DNA of 64,000 nt from contig CM026562.1 in NCBI GenBank assembly GCA_015143295.1, forward strand, positions 5,494,639 to 5,558,638, read 5' to 3'. A model generated the notes under the pieces. The model worked only from the letters and a program-made list of their open reading frames with translations. It was not told where the DNA came from and ran no database searches. This DNA is from Tetracentron sinense. Its lineage: Eukaryota > Streptophyta > Magnoliopsida > Trochodendrales > Trochodendraceae. The position numbers and the translations under genes were made by a program. This document shows, in pieces, positions 1 to 11,804 of this stretch (position 1 is its first letter; each line of letters opens with the position of its first letter).

Positions 1-300
1 ATGACACAAGGGAAAATATCAACGCAATAATACTAACTTTTCAATCATGTAATCAAATTTTGTTATTTAATAAAGGATTTATTGTATTCAAGGGCACAAT
101 CCTACAATACATCTCTGAGAGCATACCAGAACCAGATTCTATGCATATTCAAGGAATTTTCAGATAAAACTTGCAACTGCTATAAAAGCAAATGATGATA
201 TATGATATATATAATGTGCACAAGTAGAAAAATGGCAGTCATCTGGTCAGGGCCCCGTATAGTGTGGAAACAGTAAAGACACGGGAGTTGGGTGGGGCTG

Positions 301-3110
301 ATTAACGAACAGAGCTGCTCACGAACAGCTCATTTGAGCTCATTATTTAATAAATGAGCCGAGCTTGAACTAAATTTTCAAGCTTGATTGCTTAATGAGC
401 CGAGCTCAAACACACAAGTACCTCGTTCAATATTCTATCATTATATAATAATAAAACATAACCATGTAAATTCTTTTATCATTCTTAAGAGGCTTAACTT
501 TAATTACAAATTAAATTTTATTTCTCAAAGCAAAATAGTTACTTTTCATAAAAGAAAATGATAATTTTTAAAATTGTGTTTCAACAAATAAAGCAAATGA
601 AGTACAAAATAGTAGAATAGTTACTTTCATAGAAGAAAAGGACAAATTTTAAAAGTATTTTTCAAAAAATAAAGTAAATGAAGTAGAGAACAAGCTTATA
701 AATGAAGTAGAGAACAAGCTTAGCCAAATTGAGCTTGAGTTTGGCTGTTTTTTCATGAGCCGCTTGAACAAGGATCTGTTGGACTTTATGCCTTAAAAAG
801 TCATTTAGATTGTAATATTTTTATTGATTAGATTAATAAAGACATCTTCTTTATCTATTGTGAATTCATTATGGGTAATTGATCAAGATCATAAGATGAT
901 CTATGCGATAAGAGATATCGAACAAGGTCCCTAGGATATATTGTAGGAAAGCTATGTGATTGGTTATGGACTGACACGGGTAGATATAGCTTTCTAGTTC
1001 CTTATACCTTATAAAGTCACAGCTAAGGGTGAAGCTAGGCACTTCACTTATATGGCTGCCACAATGCTTAAATGTTCTCAATAGTTGAGATGTAGCTTTA
1101 TCTCAAACTATTGTAGTAAAGACTACACATCGGCATATGGGTGCTTAAATGTACATTGACTTATTGCATACAATGAGAGACCTCTTGCATAAACATACTA
1201 TCAGATAGTTGGTCTCTCATTCACATTGAACAATTTTGATGATCTTTAGATCTGATGAGTTCATTTATAAGAGAGCAGTGATCTAGCTGTTTTGATTGCA
1301 CCTAAGTACTATCTACCTGAAGAACTACGATGAGGTGACAGTTGGATAATCAGAAAGCTGTTCGAGTCATGATGAATTTCAAACAAGAAATCCATGCTCA
1401 TTAAATTGAGAGATTATCCAAGTTCCGGGGTAAGACAGTCCATTAAGCTTAAAGTTTGCGCAGGTGATTTTGAAATCAAATATGTTTGAAATATAATTTT
1501 TTTAATAAAATATATTATACTAAATAAAAGAATTTTTCTAAATGTTTTAACATGAGAAATAGTTTCTCATGGCTTAATCAAATGGCTTGGAAACCCGGAT
1601 GATGTGCAATAGGCTATGAGTTAGATAATATATTAATCTCGAAGGCCTAATAGGGATAATGTTATTGGAAGGATCAATCGAAAGCATTAATTCATGTGAC
1701 GGAATCCTTTTTGGTTTATGTTCTTTCACTGGGATTCAATTGCAACATGGATATCTCACGTCACTTGCAATTCCGGTATCCTTCCTATTAAGGGTCAATG
1801 AGATATCACCGGGGGTAAGCCAAGGTTAGAATATCCCAGAACAATCTGTGGAGGTGCTCATAAAGAAACACAAGCTCTTATAAAATAGATTAAATGTTAA
1901 TCTATATTAAATAGATTAAATTTTAATCTATATTAAATAGATTAAATGTTAATCTATAATTTTAGATTAAATGTTAATCTAAATTAAAGGGATAAAATAA
2001 TAATTATTTAACCAACCAAATATAAAGGAATATGGGTTGGACCCATATTCATAAAACCCATATAAAAAGGACCTTATAGGTGGGCCCAAGCCCATGGGAT
2101 AGATACCCAAGGTGGCGCCTACTATTATGTTCCCCATGTTTAAGGGATTTTGGTTAGTAGATAATTATTAATTAATTATCTCTTATCTAATGAGATTAGA
2201 TTATTACTTGGCTTTGAAGAAACAACAAAAGAGATAAGAGGATAAACCCTAATCCCTACAAAATAGGTCACGCCCCCCCCCCTTTGGAGAATCTAGATTG
2301 TCTAGATTCTTAGATCCCTATTATTTAGGGAGTTGGTTATATCCCTATTATTAAGGAATCCTTTTTAGAAAAGGAAACCTAAAATAGAAGTTTTGTAATA
2401 ACAAACTTCTTGTAGATAAACTAGGAGTCTATTAATGATAAGAGTTATCATTATTAGAAACTCTTAAAGATAATCATCATCTCTAATAGATAATGATCAA
2501 GATATGGATAAGATCCATATCTATAAATACCCAAGCCCAAACCATGTGAGCTTGATGATCATGATTATGATTCAACAAAAGGCCAAACCGTGTGGGGAGA
2601 GAAGATCCTCAAGGATTTTCATGAGCTAGGGTTTGGAACCCTAAGGATTTTCGTGAGCTAGGGTTTGGAACTCTAATGATTTTTGTGAGCTAGAGAGTCT
2701 ACTCCAAGGGATTTTCATAAATTATCTTGCGGGATTCTAAATATTTAGAACTCCATCTTCATCTCCTTTTGATCCAAGGATTATTTTGTTCTTCATAAAG
2801 CCAAGAAAAGATTCGAAAGTTTCGCGGAGATAGCGAAGAGCGAGGATTGAGCGAGGAATATTTCTTCGAGAAATCTCTACAAAGAGTTCTGAAGTTCTAT
2901 CGTTTTGTGCATCACCGGTGAACATCATTCACCGAGGTAATCTTCTTCTTTAATATAGTTAATATTAAATGTTTTCTATGGTGTAAAGATCTTCGGGATC
3001 CAGTTTTCCGTATATTTTTTATCTGGATTCCCTTCAGGATCCTCAAGCTCGAATTGAGCTTGAACACACCTAAACTTCTGCGAACCGAACCTGAACATCC
3101 TATTACTCAG
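301..3110. repeat. GAGCTT-rich dispersed repeat split by the solo LTR
   Basis: Sequence rich in gagctcatt, gagccgagcttgaac and tgagcttgag runs from about 301 to 776 and resumes right after the LTR (3042: ctcaagctcgaattgagctt) to about 3110. The two parts are the halves of one older element interrupted at GGATC. The same style of repeat occurs at 12162-12540, 13441-14180 and 15120-15300, so this is a dispersed family, possibly hAT-derived. Its own termini were not defined. Confidence 0.55.
777..3036 (+). mobile_element. Solo LTR, 2260 bp, with GGATC target-site duplication
   Basis: The sequence starts TGTTGGAC and ends CCCTTCA (TG...CA) and is flanked by the perfect 5-bp duplication GGATC at 772-776 and 3037-3041. 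A promoter-like CTATAAATA at 2521-2529 sets the orientation as plus. It has an AT-rich tandem repeat at about 1884-1984 (units around TAGATTAAATGTTAATCTA) and a roughly 35-bp repeat around GAGCTAGGGTTTGGAA at 2619-2700. No primer-binding site, polypurine tract, second LTR or coding region adjoins it, so it is a solo LTR left by LTR-LTR recombination. The LTR is long for copia except SIRE/Maximus-type elements, so the superfamily is uncertain. Confidence 0.82.
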
Positions 3111-4006
3111 TTTCGCTCGATATCACCCCTAAAGTTGGGTGGAGGCCCAACAAAGAAGAAAAGAATGAAACCCAACATCAATATGGTATTCCAATTGCAC
3201 GTGGGAAGACATACAGGTTACCACAGTAACCCAAACCTCCCAACCTGCTACTCGCTCCCACTCTCAAACCTCGCTCTCACCTCAGGAGCGCAGTTTCAAC
3301 TTTTGTAGAGCACGGTATATGGTTAATAGAGAGCACGGCTTCAACTTTTGTAGAGCGCAATTTATGTTTTATAGAGAGCATGTTTATGGTTTCTAGAGAT
3401 CACCTACCTAGAGAGCGTGTTTTTTGTGTAAAATATCAGTTTTATTCCCTTTTTTCATGTTAAGGAGGGGTGTATTTTAACGTTTTCCTTTGTAAGGTAC
3501 AAGATTCTTATAAGGTTTGTTAATTATTGATGATCTTGCAATTGAATTTTGAATGATACATTTAATATATCAATAGTCATCTTGTTTACTGTGACTACAA
3601 ATTTGAATGATGAATGGTTTTATCAATTCTTTCTTATAGTTTAGAAAGTGAAAATGATATATTTTCATCTACAAGTAATTTTCAAAAACCATCAAGTAAA
3701 TATATATATGTGTGTGTGTGTGTGTCTGTATGTATGTATATTGGCGCCCCGGAGGCGCTCTTGACCCTATCTTAAATTGAAATTTGACGCTTTTGCTCTG
3801 GTTACTTAGGTTACCACACATCAACCCTTCCCCAGAAGCAAAAATAAAATATTATCATATTTATTAGTTCGCGAGAATAGTAACATAGCACACTAGATTA
3901 CTTATTAACATAGTCATCCATGCTGATTCTTAATTTGAACCAACCCAAGTGATAATTGTTATCATTAAGACATAAAAAATTAAAAAACCAGATAAAGAAA
4001 TTTTAC

Positions 4007-6278
4007 CGTTATGCTGTACAGTTTATAAAGGACATCATTCATGCCACCTGTTTCTTCATTAAGTGACAACCAGTGTCTTTCCAGACTGTATTTCGATATG
4101 ACATTTTGCACACGCTTGTAGAAGTAATCAACCATAGAGATCACCATTTGTAAAGCTTTAGAATTTCCAGCCAATGTATATTGATCCAAAAGGCCTGCCA
4201 AGACCTATCAAAGTAAACAAGACTAAGGGTTATGGCATAAAATTAGTACAACCATTGAAATGAGGGCACGTAACATAACATAGGAGGCAGACTGTACCTT
4301 GTGAATAGTGTAGTATGGTGCCCAGACAGGTTTTATAGCTTCAAAACGGTCAAATAGCTCGGATGGGAAAGCCGAGAGATATCCTGTACCCATTTTTTCC
4401 TGACATGTATAGAGTGCAGAAACCACTGCAGACATTTTCTCATGGAGAGTATCATTGTGAGTGCTGGACCACATTTGTGCCGACGCACTCATGTAATGCC
4501 CTTCAAGATGCCAAAAGCAAGTTATTTTTACAAACTATTTGGATCAAAATTGCAAAAACTAAAAAAGAAGGTTGAAGAAAATCTGGCAAGTCCAACTGTC
4601 ATAAAGTTGAGAACCAAAAGCTCATGAAGAGTTCAGTTAGTTCAATCAAACAGCAACAATTAGGCTGTTCCAAATGAACGACTAGCTCCAGTCTCATGGA
4701 AAGGAGATAAAAATGTAAGGAATCTAATTCCATACAATCCCCAAAAATCTATTCTAGAAAAACTCCAGCACTTAAAGGATGGATATAAAAGGGTCCACGT
4801 ATAACCATTTCACAAAATTTAAAACCATGTTCAAGTTCATTATGCAATGATGGTAACATAAACCATAGATAGCACAATTGATAGTCAAGTGAATACATAA
4901 TTACTTCACCTCAGCAGATGAATATATTGTATATGGAATTCTCATCAGTATCGTGGTAAGTGTACTAGGAATGCTCACAGATGAAAGGGTTGATGTTGAA
5001 TGTCAAAGCAAGTAAAGATTACAGTCCATGAGAATTAGTGGTTGCTAGTCAGTTTCTGAATTGTAAAATTTGGTATACAAAATGATGTGAGATGAGTAGA
5101 TTAAGCCCAATTATGTGTTGAAACTTGAACATATATAAGAAAAAAAAAATGAAAACTTTGAATTGGATTTGCGTGTTGGCTGTAGGGATGAGGGATCTCC
5201 ATTGAATAAGCGTCATCTCACCTTTGATAAAGGGGAAAATGGGATTTTTTTTTGCTGAACATGTTTTCTATTTGCAAAACGTGCAACTACGTGGATGGAT
5301 ATTCCTAATCCTTATTCCACTGCAATGAAAACAGAAGATAAGCTCATAACCTGGATTACGAGTCTATGACAGAGGTATCCTGCAGCCAAACAACACTAAG
5401 TTGTTCAAACTAAAATGGATTAAGTGAGAGCTGCAGTAGAAGAAAGAATGTATTATTACGACATATAGAAAGAGGTAGCATTAACAGGGTGATGTTTGAG
5501 TCTTGGAGCTTTCTCAAATCTTAAGGCTTATGATCTCTTGCTCTACTCTTTCCAACTTTTTTCCCTTGTTTCCTTGTTAATATCGCTGTTTTCCTTCAAA
5601 TTTCTTGGCAATTAAAGTACGCTAACAAGTCTTTTCAGCAACAATTTCAGATGCTTATGTAACAATCCATTATCTACATAAAATTTGAGACCCAGAAGAG
5701 AATTAAACAAATAGCATAAACTAATCAATACCCAATTACAGAAAAAACCATAATGAACAGAAAAACCAACCTACGAAATGACCCCGCAGCTCACAAGTTG
5801 GATCCTCCCACCCTCCATAAGGTGTTCCAGGATTCGGTAAACCTGCCGTCTTCCTAAAGCTCCAAACCAAGCTATCCACATCCAACATCAACAAATACTC
5901 CAGATTTGTCTGCTGTGCCTGTCCATACATTGAATCCGGATCCAACCTCACGTCATGTAACAACACTTCCTTAAGGAAATTCCCAGCTACTTTAGACCCA
6001 CCCATGTTCTTCATTTTACGATACATCATAGCCCAACTGAATTCCTCCTCTTCTTTCAGAATTTTCCTGGGAAGCAAATTTGACCAAGCAGAATCATCGG
6101 TGGGGATCAGATGGTAGTGAGAGAACATCTCCTCTTTCCATGAATCATTGTTCGACGACAAGAGATTGTAGCGGACAGTGTGTGATGAGAGCTGAGTCGG
6201 AATGTTCGTGCATTCCTTTCCCAAAGCACAACCAGATAAGAACACAGAAACAACAAGGAAGAACATCAAATACTCCAT
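4007..6278 (-). CDS. Partial GH127/DUF1680 beta-L-arabinofuranosidase-like gene (exons 1-3)
   Basis: Three minus-strand coding exons join in frame. Exon 1 is 6278-5771, starting at MEYLMFFL and ending in phase 1 before GT. Exon 2 is 4500-4298. Exon 3 is 4204-4007, ending in phase 0 before GT. Each intron edge shows AG/GT. The roughly 303 residues begin with a hydrophobic signal peptide (about residues 1-20), so the product is likely secreted to the wall or apoplast. Recognisable family blocks are KECTNIPTQLSSHT, EEMFSHYHLIPTDDSAWSNL, GTPYGGWEDPTCELRGHFVG, KMGTGYLSAFPSELFDRFEA, KPVWAPYYTIHK, AGLLDQYTLAGN and SLNEETGGMNDVLYKLYSIT. The family removes L-arabinofuranose from cell-wall glycans or glycoproteins; the exact substrate is inferred. 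Plant members are roughly 850 residues, so about two thirds is missing and should continue left of the window. I chose the Met at 6278 because the hydrophobic leader follows it directly. An in-frame Met 11 codons upstream (6311) is possible. Confidence 0.9.
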
Positions 6279-6820
6279 TTTCTTCAGACACCCAATAGTA
6301 AGGAACCTCAAACTCCACTAAATTCAGCACAATCAAAAATCAAAACACCCCAAAAAAAGATATCTTTACTTCGAATTCAATTGAAACGAAGAAGCAGAGG
6401 CTTAAATTCTTCAAGAACAAAAACAGATGTATGTGGGCCCTATTATAGCAATCTAAGCAAGAATCCTATAATTCAAGCTAAATTTACTGTGCCTTGAAAG
6501 GTAAGAAAGATTTCGTGTAAAATAAAAAAAGATTAAAACAAAAACAATATATATATATTTCGAGGGAGGGAAAAATAACTGAGAGAATTCACAGATTTCG
6601 TGTCGTTTTCTTGCAATTGACCACAGCTTTTTACCGAAGGGTCTGTAAAGGCAGAGGAGATCTATTTTCCGATCTTCGAAGTCCTCTTTCACTGTATCGG
6701 AACAGCTTTTGGCCATGACTGTACATATGAGAGCTAGGAACAAAGACAAATCACGCTTTTTCAGGACTCGAGATCGAAGTCTTGCGGAAATCGCCATTTT
6801 CGCATCTGTAGCAGAAAAAA
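6279..6820 (-). promoter_or_regulatory. Leader/promoter region of the GH127 gene with a possible 114-codon upstream ORF
   Basis: Between the chosen start codon and about 6820 lies a likely 5' leader. On the minus strand it contains an open frame at 6797-6453 beginning MAISARLRSRVLKK, in a good context (aaaATGG). I do not recognise the product; its C-terminal third becomes low-complexity and hydrophobic and looks non-coding. It may be an upstream ORF, a first non-coding exon, or chance. Pyrimidine-rich sequence and an aaaccctaa motif just upstream (6820-6835, minus strand) resemble a plant transcription start region. No clear TATA box was found. Confidence 0.4.
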
Positions 6821-6948
6821 CGAGCGGTTAGGGTTTCTGTTAATTCTTCCCGTTAACGTGCGCACGTCTCGGTCGGATTTTGGCTTTCCTGTAATTTCGG
6901 AATTATCGGAATGTTTCGGAATCAATTTGCACATAGTGAAAAAGGAAA

Positions 6949-7310
6949 ATAATCACCTCCTCCGTCGGTGACACGAGGAGGGAAGTTTCGGCTCTCTTTT
7001 GGTTGACACGTGTTCCCTTTTAATTCCTTCAGCTGTTGTTAAGATTTACCTGCTCCCGAGGTTCAACCATTTATCTTAGTTTTTAGAATAATAAAATAAA
7101 AAAATTTAACCACAGGAATTTTAAAAAAAAAAAAAATAATCACCTCGTCAGTAGGTGACGCAAGGTGGGGCATCTCGACTCCCATTTTCTTGCCATGTGT
7201 CTCCTTTATAACCCTATTTAACTGTGGTTAAGATTCATCTATCCTTAGGGTTCACCAATTTATCCTTGATTTTTAGAAAATAAAATAAAATAAAGGGTTA
7301 AGAAACACTA
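6949..7310. repeat. Two tandem ~187-bp units upstream of the GH127 gene
   Basis: Unit 1 starts at 6949 (ATAATCACCTCCTCC) and unit 2 at 7136 (ATAATCACCTCGTCA). Each has a GGTGAC...GAGG block, a GTTAAGATT module, a GGTTCA(A/C)CCA block, and a TTTTTAGAA..AATAAAATAAA tail. The GTTAAGATT module recurs at many other places in the window (near 10510, 22290, 28985, 29345, 30910 and 49290-49870), so these are decayed members of a Mutator-like MITE family. They lie in the likely GH127 promoter. Confidence 0.55.
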
Positions 7311-7391
7311 ACCAGAATTAGTGGGAGTTCAAGGGCCGGTTATGTAAGAGCGAGGAGCAATAGTTTTTTTTTTTTTTTGGTCACTAGCAAG

Positions 7392-7433
7392 GAGCAATAG
7401 TTGGCTCCTCGCCAGTGGAGCAAACTATTGCTC
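7392..7433. repeat. Short perfect-end hairpin (GAGCAATAG...CTATTGCTC)
   Basis: A roughly 17-bp arm, a 7-nt loop and a complementary arm. The motif gagcaatag recurs around it (7356, 7472, 7505 with changes), suggesting a small MITE or repeat cluster covering about 7320-7520. Confidence 0.4.
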
Positions 7434-7653
7434 TAAAAATAATTAACCCGAGGATGGCTTTGTGAAAACGAAGAGCAATAGTCGGTTTTGTGAGAACGAG
7501 GAGTAATAGCCGGTGACAAATACATGAAGAATTGATAGATAAAGGCTACTAGTGCACTAATATTTTGTGCACGGAATATATATCACTTACTAAATATACA
7601 TCATTAAAATGTAACAAATTATGAGCACACTAATTATAAAGAGTCAGTTTATA

Positions 7654-7821
7654 GGTACTCCCAAATCTACTCCTTAATCCTAACCGTTTATAATCAATCA
7701 CTAAAGGTCAGAATTTGAGTAGGCTTATTTTGTCTTTTCTAATGTCAGATCAGTTCTAATCCTAACCGTTTAACAACTGAGATAAACGATCAGGATTTGA
7801 GAGTATATTTGGGAGTACACC
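7654..7821. mobile_element. Small MITE-like inverted repeat
   Basis: GGTACTCCCAAATCTACTC at the left is matched in inverted form by GAGTATATTTGGGAGTACACC at the right. Inside, CTAACCGTTTA occurs twice. It has no coding capacity, and the target-site duplication was not resolved. Confidence 0.4.
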
Positions 7822-7924
7822 TTAGGAGTATCCCTAGACTAATTCAATCATAAAAAAGAAAAATTCAAATGCGAACTATGGTTAAGATTCATTAAAAAAT
7901 ATATGAAGATGAACCTTAACCTTT

Positions 7925-8059
7925 TGTTTGTTTGCTGAGAAAATAAGTAAAAACATGAAAAAGAAAATGAGACAAAACTTTAACTAAAAATTGTATTAGA
8001 AATTTAAAATTTTCTTTTCTTTTCCATATTTTCACTTATTTTCTCGACAACCAAACATA
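7925..8059. mobile_element. MITE, copy 1 of a two-copy family
   Basis: The terminal inverted repeat TGTTTGTTTGCTGAGAAAAT is mirrored by ATTTTCTCGACAACCAAACA. The interior is AT-rich. A close relative lies at 16234-16377. TA at the outer edge of copy 2 fits either a TA target or part of the repeat. The family assignment is uncertain. Confidence 0.5.
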
Positions 8060-10144
8060 GCATAAGGGTAGGTGAATCTTAACCATAATTACAGTGTTAA
8101 AAAGGACACATGGCGACTTCAGTAGCATAATTGGACTCCAAGGAATCCGATTATAACCGTAGAGCATTTCAAGCCTAATAAATAGATGAGTAAGGGATAA
8201 AATGAGAATTAAACAAGCATTCCAATAAGTGTGTCTTATATAATGATTGTGATAAGGATAGTTTCGAAAAAATTTGAAATTTCAACAGGGTAATTTAGAA
8301 ATTTTACAAAATTTTATCTCAATTTTCAAGGGGTCATCATATAAAAGATAAGAAAGAGAAGATTATGAGATAAGAGCAAAGTGTAGTTTTAGAATTACAG
8401 AAGATTAAATCAACATTTTGCACATGGGGCGTCCTCTCTATATTAGTAAAGAAATAAGCTCAATTTTCAAATAATTCTACCTATTTAATTTAGAGTTACT
8501 AAAACTCTCCCTCAGTTAATAAGCTCTTATTTCAGTACCCAAAAAAAAAACCCTCTAATTTTAAGTTTTATCAAACGCCCCCTAAGTTTCTTTTTTTTAT
8601 CTTTTGGTAAATGACACATGATTAGGTTACAAAGGTTGCAACTTGCAACCCAATAGGTTTGGTTAGGTAGTAAGTCAGGTATCAATTGTCACACTCATTT
8701 TTGTTTTTTTGGTTATACTGTCACACTCGTTCAAGACTTGAATCAATTAAATCTTCCTTCTCTTCCCCTTGACACTTTCTACTTGCCATCCCAAAATAAG
8801 TTTTGGATCATTGACCATGTCATTTTCTTAAATTGGATGCCCCTTCAAGTGAAATGGCAAAAGTACCTCTTTTTTTTTTTTTTTCTTTTAAGGTATAAGC
8901 ATATTTGCATGGACACAACATTCATATAGAGTTTCTTACCAAAAAGAAAGAAAAAGGGAGATATCCATTTCCAAAAAGTACTTTAAGATGATTCAATCTC
9001 TTGCTGCACGATTTATATATATATATATAGCTATTGATATATCACAATATCATAGATATGCATATATTTTCACTAGTTTTATCTTCTTATACGCCCAATT
9101 TTTGTAATCCAATACATCATCTTGTGATATACTACAAAACTATCAATTCTCCACAAAAAATTAGTTTGTTTATTATAAACTTACAATGACCTCTAGTACC
9201 TCTTTTTAGATGATAGCAACAAAGAACAATAAGTAGGTAAATAGGAAGACAATAAAGCTAAAGGAAAGAAGAAACGAGTTAGATAGCCTAACAGACATAA
9301 ATAAATGAGATATTTTAGATTTTTTTTTTCTTTAGTTTTTCATAACTCTTAACAAAATAAACTTGTTTTTGAGTTATTCAACCCAAATCAAATTAAACGT
9401 AATTATAGTTTTTCGGTTTTTCAAGTAGAACGCGTATGATGATTTTTTTTAAGGTATTAAAGGGATATTAGTTTTTAAGCTTATTAGTAGGTCAATCCCA
9501 ATCAATATGAAATTTTAATATTTTGTGCCTTTTTTCTAAAAAATAATTGTTAACAAAAGGCACTTTTAATTATTTCTAATAATTATATATTCAAAATTTA
9601 TTCGTCGAATGAGTCCAAGCATAATAGTGGGTGCCATATAGATATGGCTACTGAAATGTACAACATTTTCATCACCATGATAGTGAGGACTCATTAGTAT
9701 CCATCAATGAGAGAGTTGATATAGCTTGAAGAGCATGACTATCATTATTCCTGGTATCATTTTATAAAATGGATACAATATTTTTAATCACACGGAGAAC
9801 TAGTGTTATTGTACTTCTGATTAGAACAAAAAAAATTCCACAGTTATTTCACAATTCTATTTGAATCTGATTGTAACTCTTGGTATAGAATGATTGCGCT
9901 ATATAGTTATTTGATAGTGATTGAGTTCATATTTTATACTTTACCATTATTAGAGTCATAGTATCATACATTGTCATCAATGCTTATCTTTACCCCATTT
10001 CAAATATAACAGTTATATACATTACCTTTAAAAAAATACACATATTTTCATTAAAATTTGTACGTTTTCCTTTTTTTTAGAACAATAAAAAATTCACCAT
10101 TTCAAAATTATCTCATTCTCAAGTTACACTATTTCCTGTAATCA
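8060..10144. other. AT-rich intergenic DNA, nothing recognised
   Basis: Long A/T runs, an AT microsatellite near 9013-9030, and no open frame resembling a known family. Open frames here are short and poorly coding. Confidence 0.5.
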
Positions 10145-10154
10145 CATTTAAAAG

Positions 10155-10314
10155 TTTTTTTTTTTTGCTACGGTTATCATGTACTTATGTTAGTACGGTC
10201 AGATGTTAGTTTGGACATTGGAGCTCTTGCAACTCATACATTGGGGGATTAGATCCACAGACCTTCCTCCATTGAAGGTCACACCCCTACCACTCACACA
10301 AGAGGCGGGGGTGT
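10155..10314 (-). mobile_element. tRNA-derived SINE with 10-bp target-site duplication
   Basis: Reading the minus strand, the element starts near GCCTCTTGTGTGAGTGGTAG and has a box-B-like GATCTAATCC block. It ends in GATAACCGTAGC plus a 12-nt A-tail (a T-run at 10155-10166 on the plus strand). It is flanked by the perfect direct repeat CATTTAAAAG at 10145-10154 and 10315-10324. A second, diverged copy in plus orientation lies at 11805-11979. Length, internal Pol III-like boxes, A-tail and target-site duplication fit a plant SINE. Confidence 0.75.
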
Positions 10315-10448
10315 CATTTAAAAGTTAAAACCTTACACTCATAAGTGATCATGACTCCAAAGTCCAAAGCATATGTGAATTAAAACTCTGTGGCATTGTT
10401 GTATATTTTATACAAAACATAATCCTCCCAATGAGTTTGAATCACAGC

Positions 10449-10747
10449 CAATCACGATTAAACTTAGGGAGAGTTCAATCACACCCACAGGTTAATATAA
10501 TCCTTATTAATTGTGGTTAAGATTCATACCCTTAAAGTTCAATAATCTGTACTTCGTTTTTAGAAAAAATATTTAACTCTAATTAAGACATTTTAACCCC
10601 TAGGGTTGAATTTTTTTTTCTAAAAACCAATGATAGATTGTTGAACCCTAAGGGTTAGTGAATCGTAACCACAACTAATAGGAGTTACTAGGGACAAGCT
10701 TTGACCTGTGAGTGTAATTGAACTCTCCTTGAGTTCAATCGTGATTG
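10449..10747. mobile_element. Foldback MITE (CAATCACGATT ends)
   Basis: The left arm CAATCACGATTAAACTTAGG is matched by the right arm ending CAATCGTGATTG, with about 45 bp of near-complementary sequence that includes CACCCACAGGTTAA / TTGACCTGTGAGTG. The interior contains the GTGGTTAAGATTCA module. A relative lies at about 30833-31066. No target-site duplication was found. Confidence 0.55.
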
Positions 10748-10769
10748 CTTGATTCGATCTCCCTCCCAA

Positions 10770-11085
10770 GTCATCAAGTTGGCCTCAAATTCTCTTTGGT
10801 GAAGCCAGAAATGGTGGCCTCGGGCTACCACAATGTGTGCAACATGTGGCTGGAGAAGTCTTTTCATTGTCCCATGATTTTGACGTCTCCACACATTATG
10901 CCACATGTGATGATAAAATGGTGAGAAAAAAGGAGAGAGATATCAATTGGGGAGAAGTCAAAATCATGGGGAGAAAATGAAATGACTTCTCCTCTTTTCA
11001 CGCCACTTGTCGCATAATGTGTGGTAGCCCGAGACTACCTTTCTAGCTTTGCCAAAGACAAACCTGAGCCCATCAGGTTATCCCA
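10770..11085. mobile_element. Foldback MITE with ~60-bp arms
   Basis: The left arm, including CTTTGGTGAAGCCAGAAA and CTCGGGCTACCACA, pairs with the right arm read in reverse (CTTTGGCAAAGCTAGAAA, CTCGGGCTACCACA). The interior has its own repeats of GGAGAAGTC and AAATCATGGG. It is non-coding; the open frames crossing it are by-products. Confidence 0.5.
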
Positions 11086-11144
11086 TGAACCAAAAGGATA
11101 AATTTTTTAAGAATAAAATAATAAGCAGGGATAGGTGTACATGG

Positions 11145-11279
11145 GAAAACCATTTCCAAACCTAAGGTTGCACCTCATTCGTCCATGCCCCCTTTCATAA
11201 ATACACACTACAGTTGGTGAATATTTAAGAAGGAGGCATGGACCAATGAGGTCCAGCCTTAGGTTTAGAAATGGTTTTC
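11145..11279. mobile_element. Short foldback MITE (~135 bp)
   Basis: GAAAACCATTTCCAAACCTA at the left is mirrored by TAGGTTTAGAAATGGTTTTC at the right. The complement continues through CCTCATTCGTCCATGCC / GGCATGGACCAATGAGG, so nearly the whole element folds on itself. Confidence 0.55.
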
Positions 11280-11804
11280 TTAAGTACGTTAACTATTTTC
11301 CTAAAACAAATAATAATGAGACGTTTGGAAACCTCCCAACTCTTATCATATATTGGTTTGAGTGGGACCCATATATAAAACATAAGAGGACGACATGTGA
11401 AATGTGTGTCATTTGGAGTGGGAGATCGGACACTCCCACCCACTCCTTTTTTACTCTCATGTTGATCTTGTAACGGTAACTACTAACAATAACCCAAAAT
11501 CTCTCTCCTCCCTCTCTCTTTATGTAGATTCTGTTCTTCAAGTATTCAATGATGCGTCTATACATGAAAATTCATGGTTCCTCATCCTTTTGTTATCCAA
11601 GGGACACACCTGTTGGTCAAGAAATGGATCCAATTTTATTTAGGTCATGTAATCAATGGTTTAGAAAATAATTGTATGATCGATAGATGGATGAGATTCG
11701 GCAAACAAGTTGATAGTAGACGCGGATCTACATACACCAAGGATGAGTCATGACTCGTGAGTGTTCAAACCTAAATTGTGTTTTCATAGACATGGATCCT
11801 ACCC
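11280..11804. other. Intergenic DNA, nothing recognised
   Basis: Several overlapping open frames of 70-90 codons exist on both strands, but none has family-like composition or splice context. No repeat structure stands out. Confidence 0.4.

Larger units (their letters stand above)
1..4006 (-). other. Intron 3 of the GH127 gene (partial)
   Basis: Exon 3 ends with a GT donor at 4006-4005. I could not find the next expected exon (the block that follows LYSIT in the family) in the remaining 4 kb, so the intron probably runs off the left edge. It holds a solo LTR (777-3036) nested in an older GAGCTT-rich repeat, a TA/TG microsatellite near 3700-3726 and a short GC-rich palindrome near 3745. Nothing else is recognisable in 1-300 or 3120-4006. 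Confidence 0.6.

Noticed and set aside
11225-11643. Five overlapping open frames of 72-90 codons
   Set aside because: Overlap on both strands, partly within a foldback MITE, composition not protein-like.
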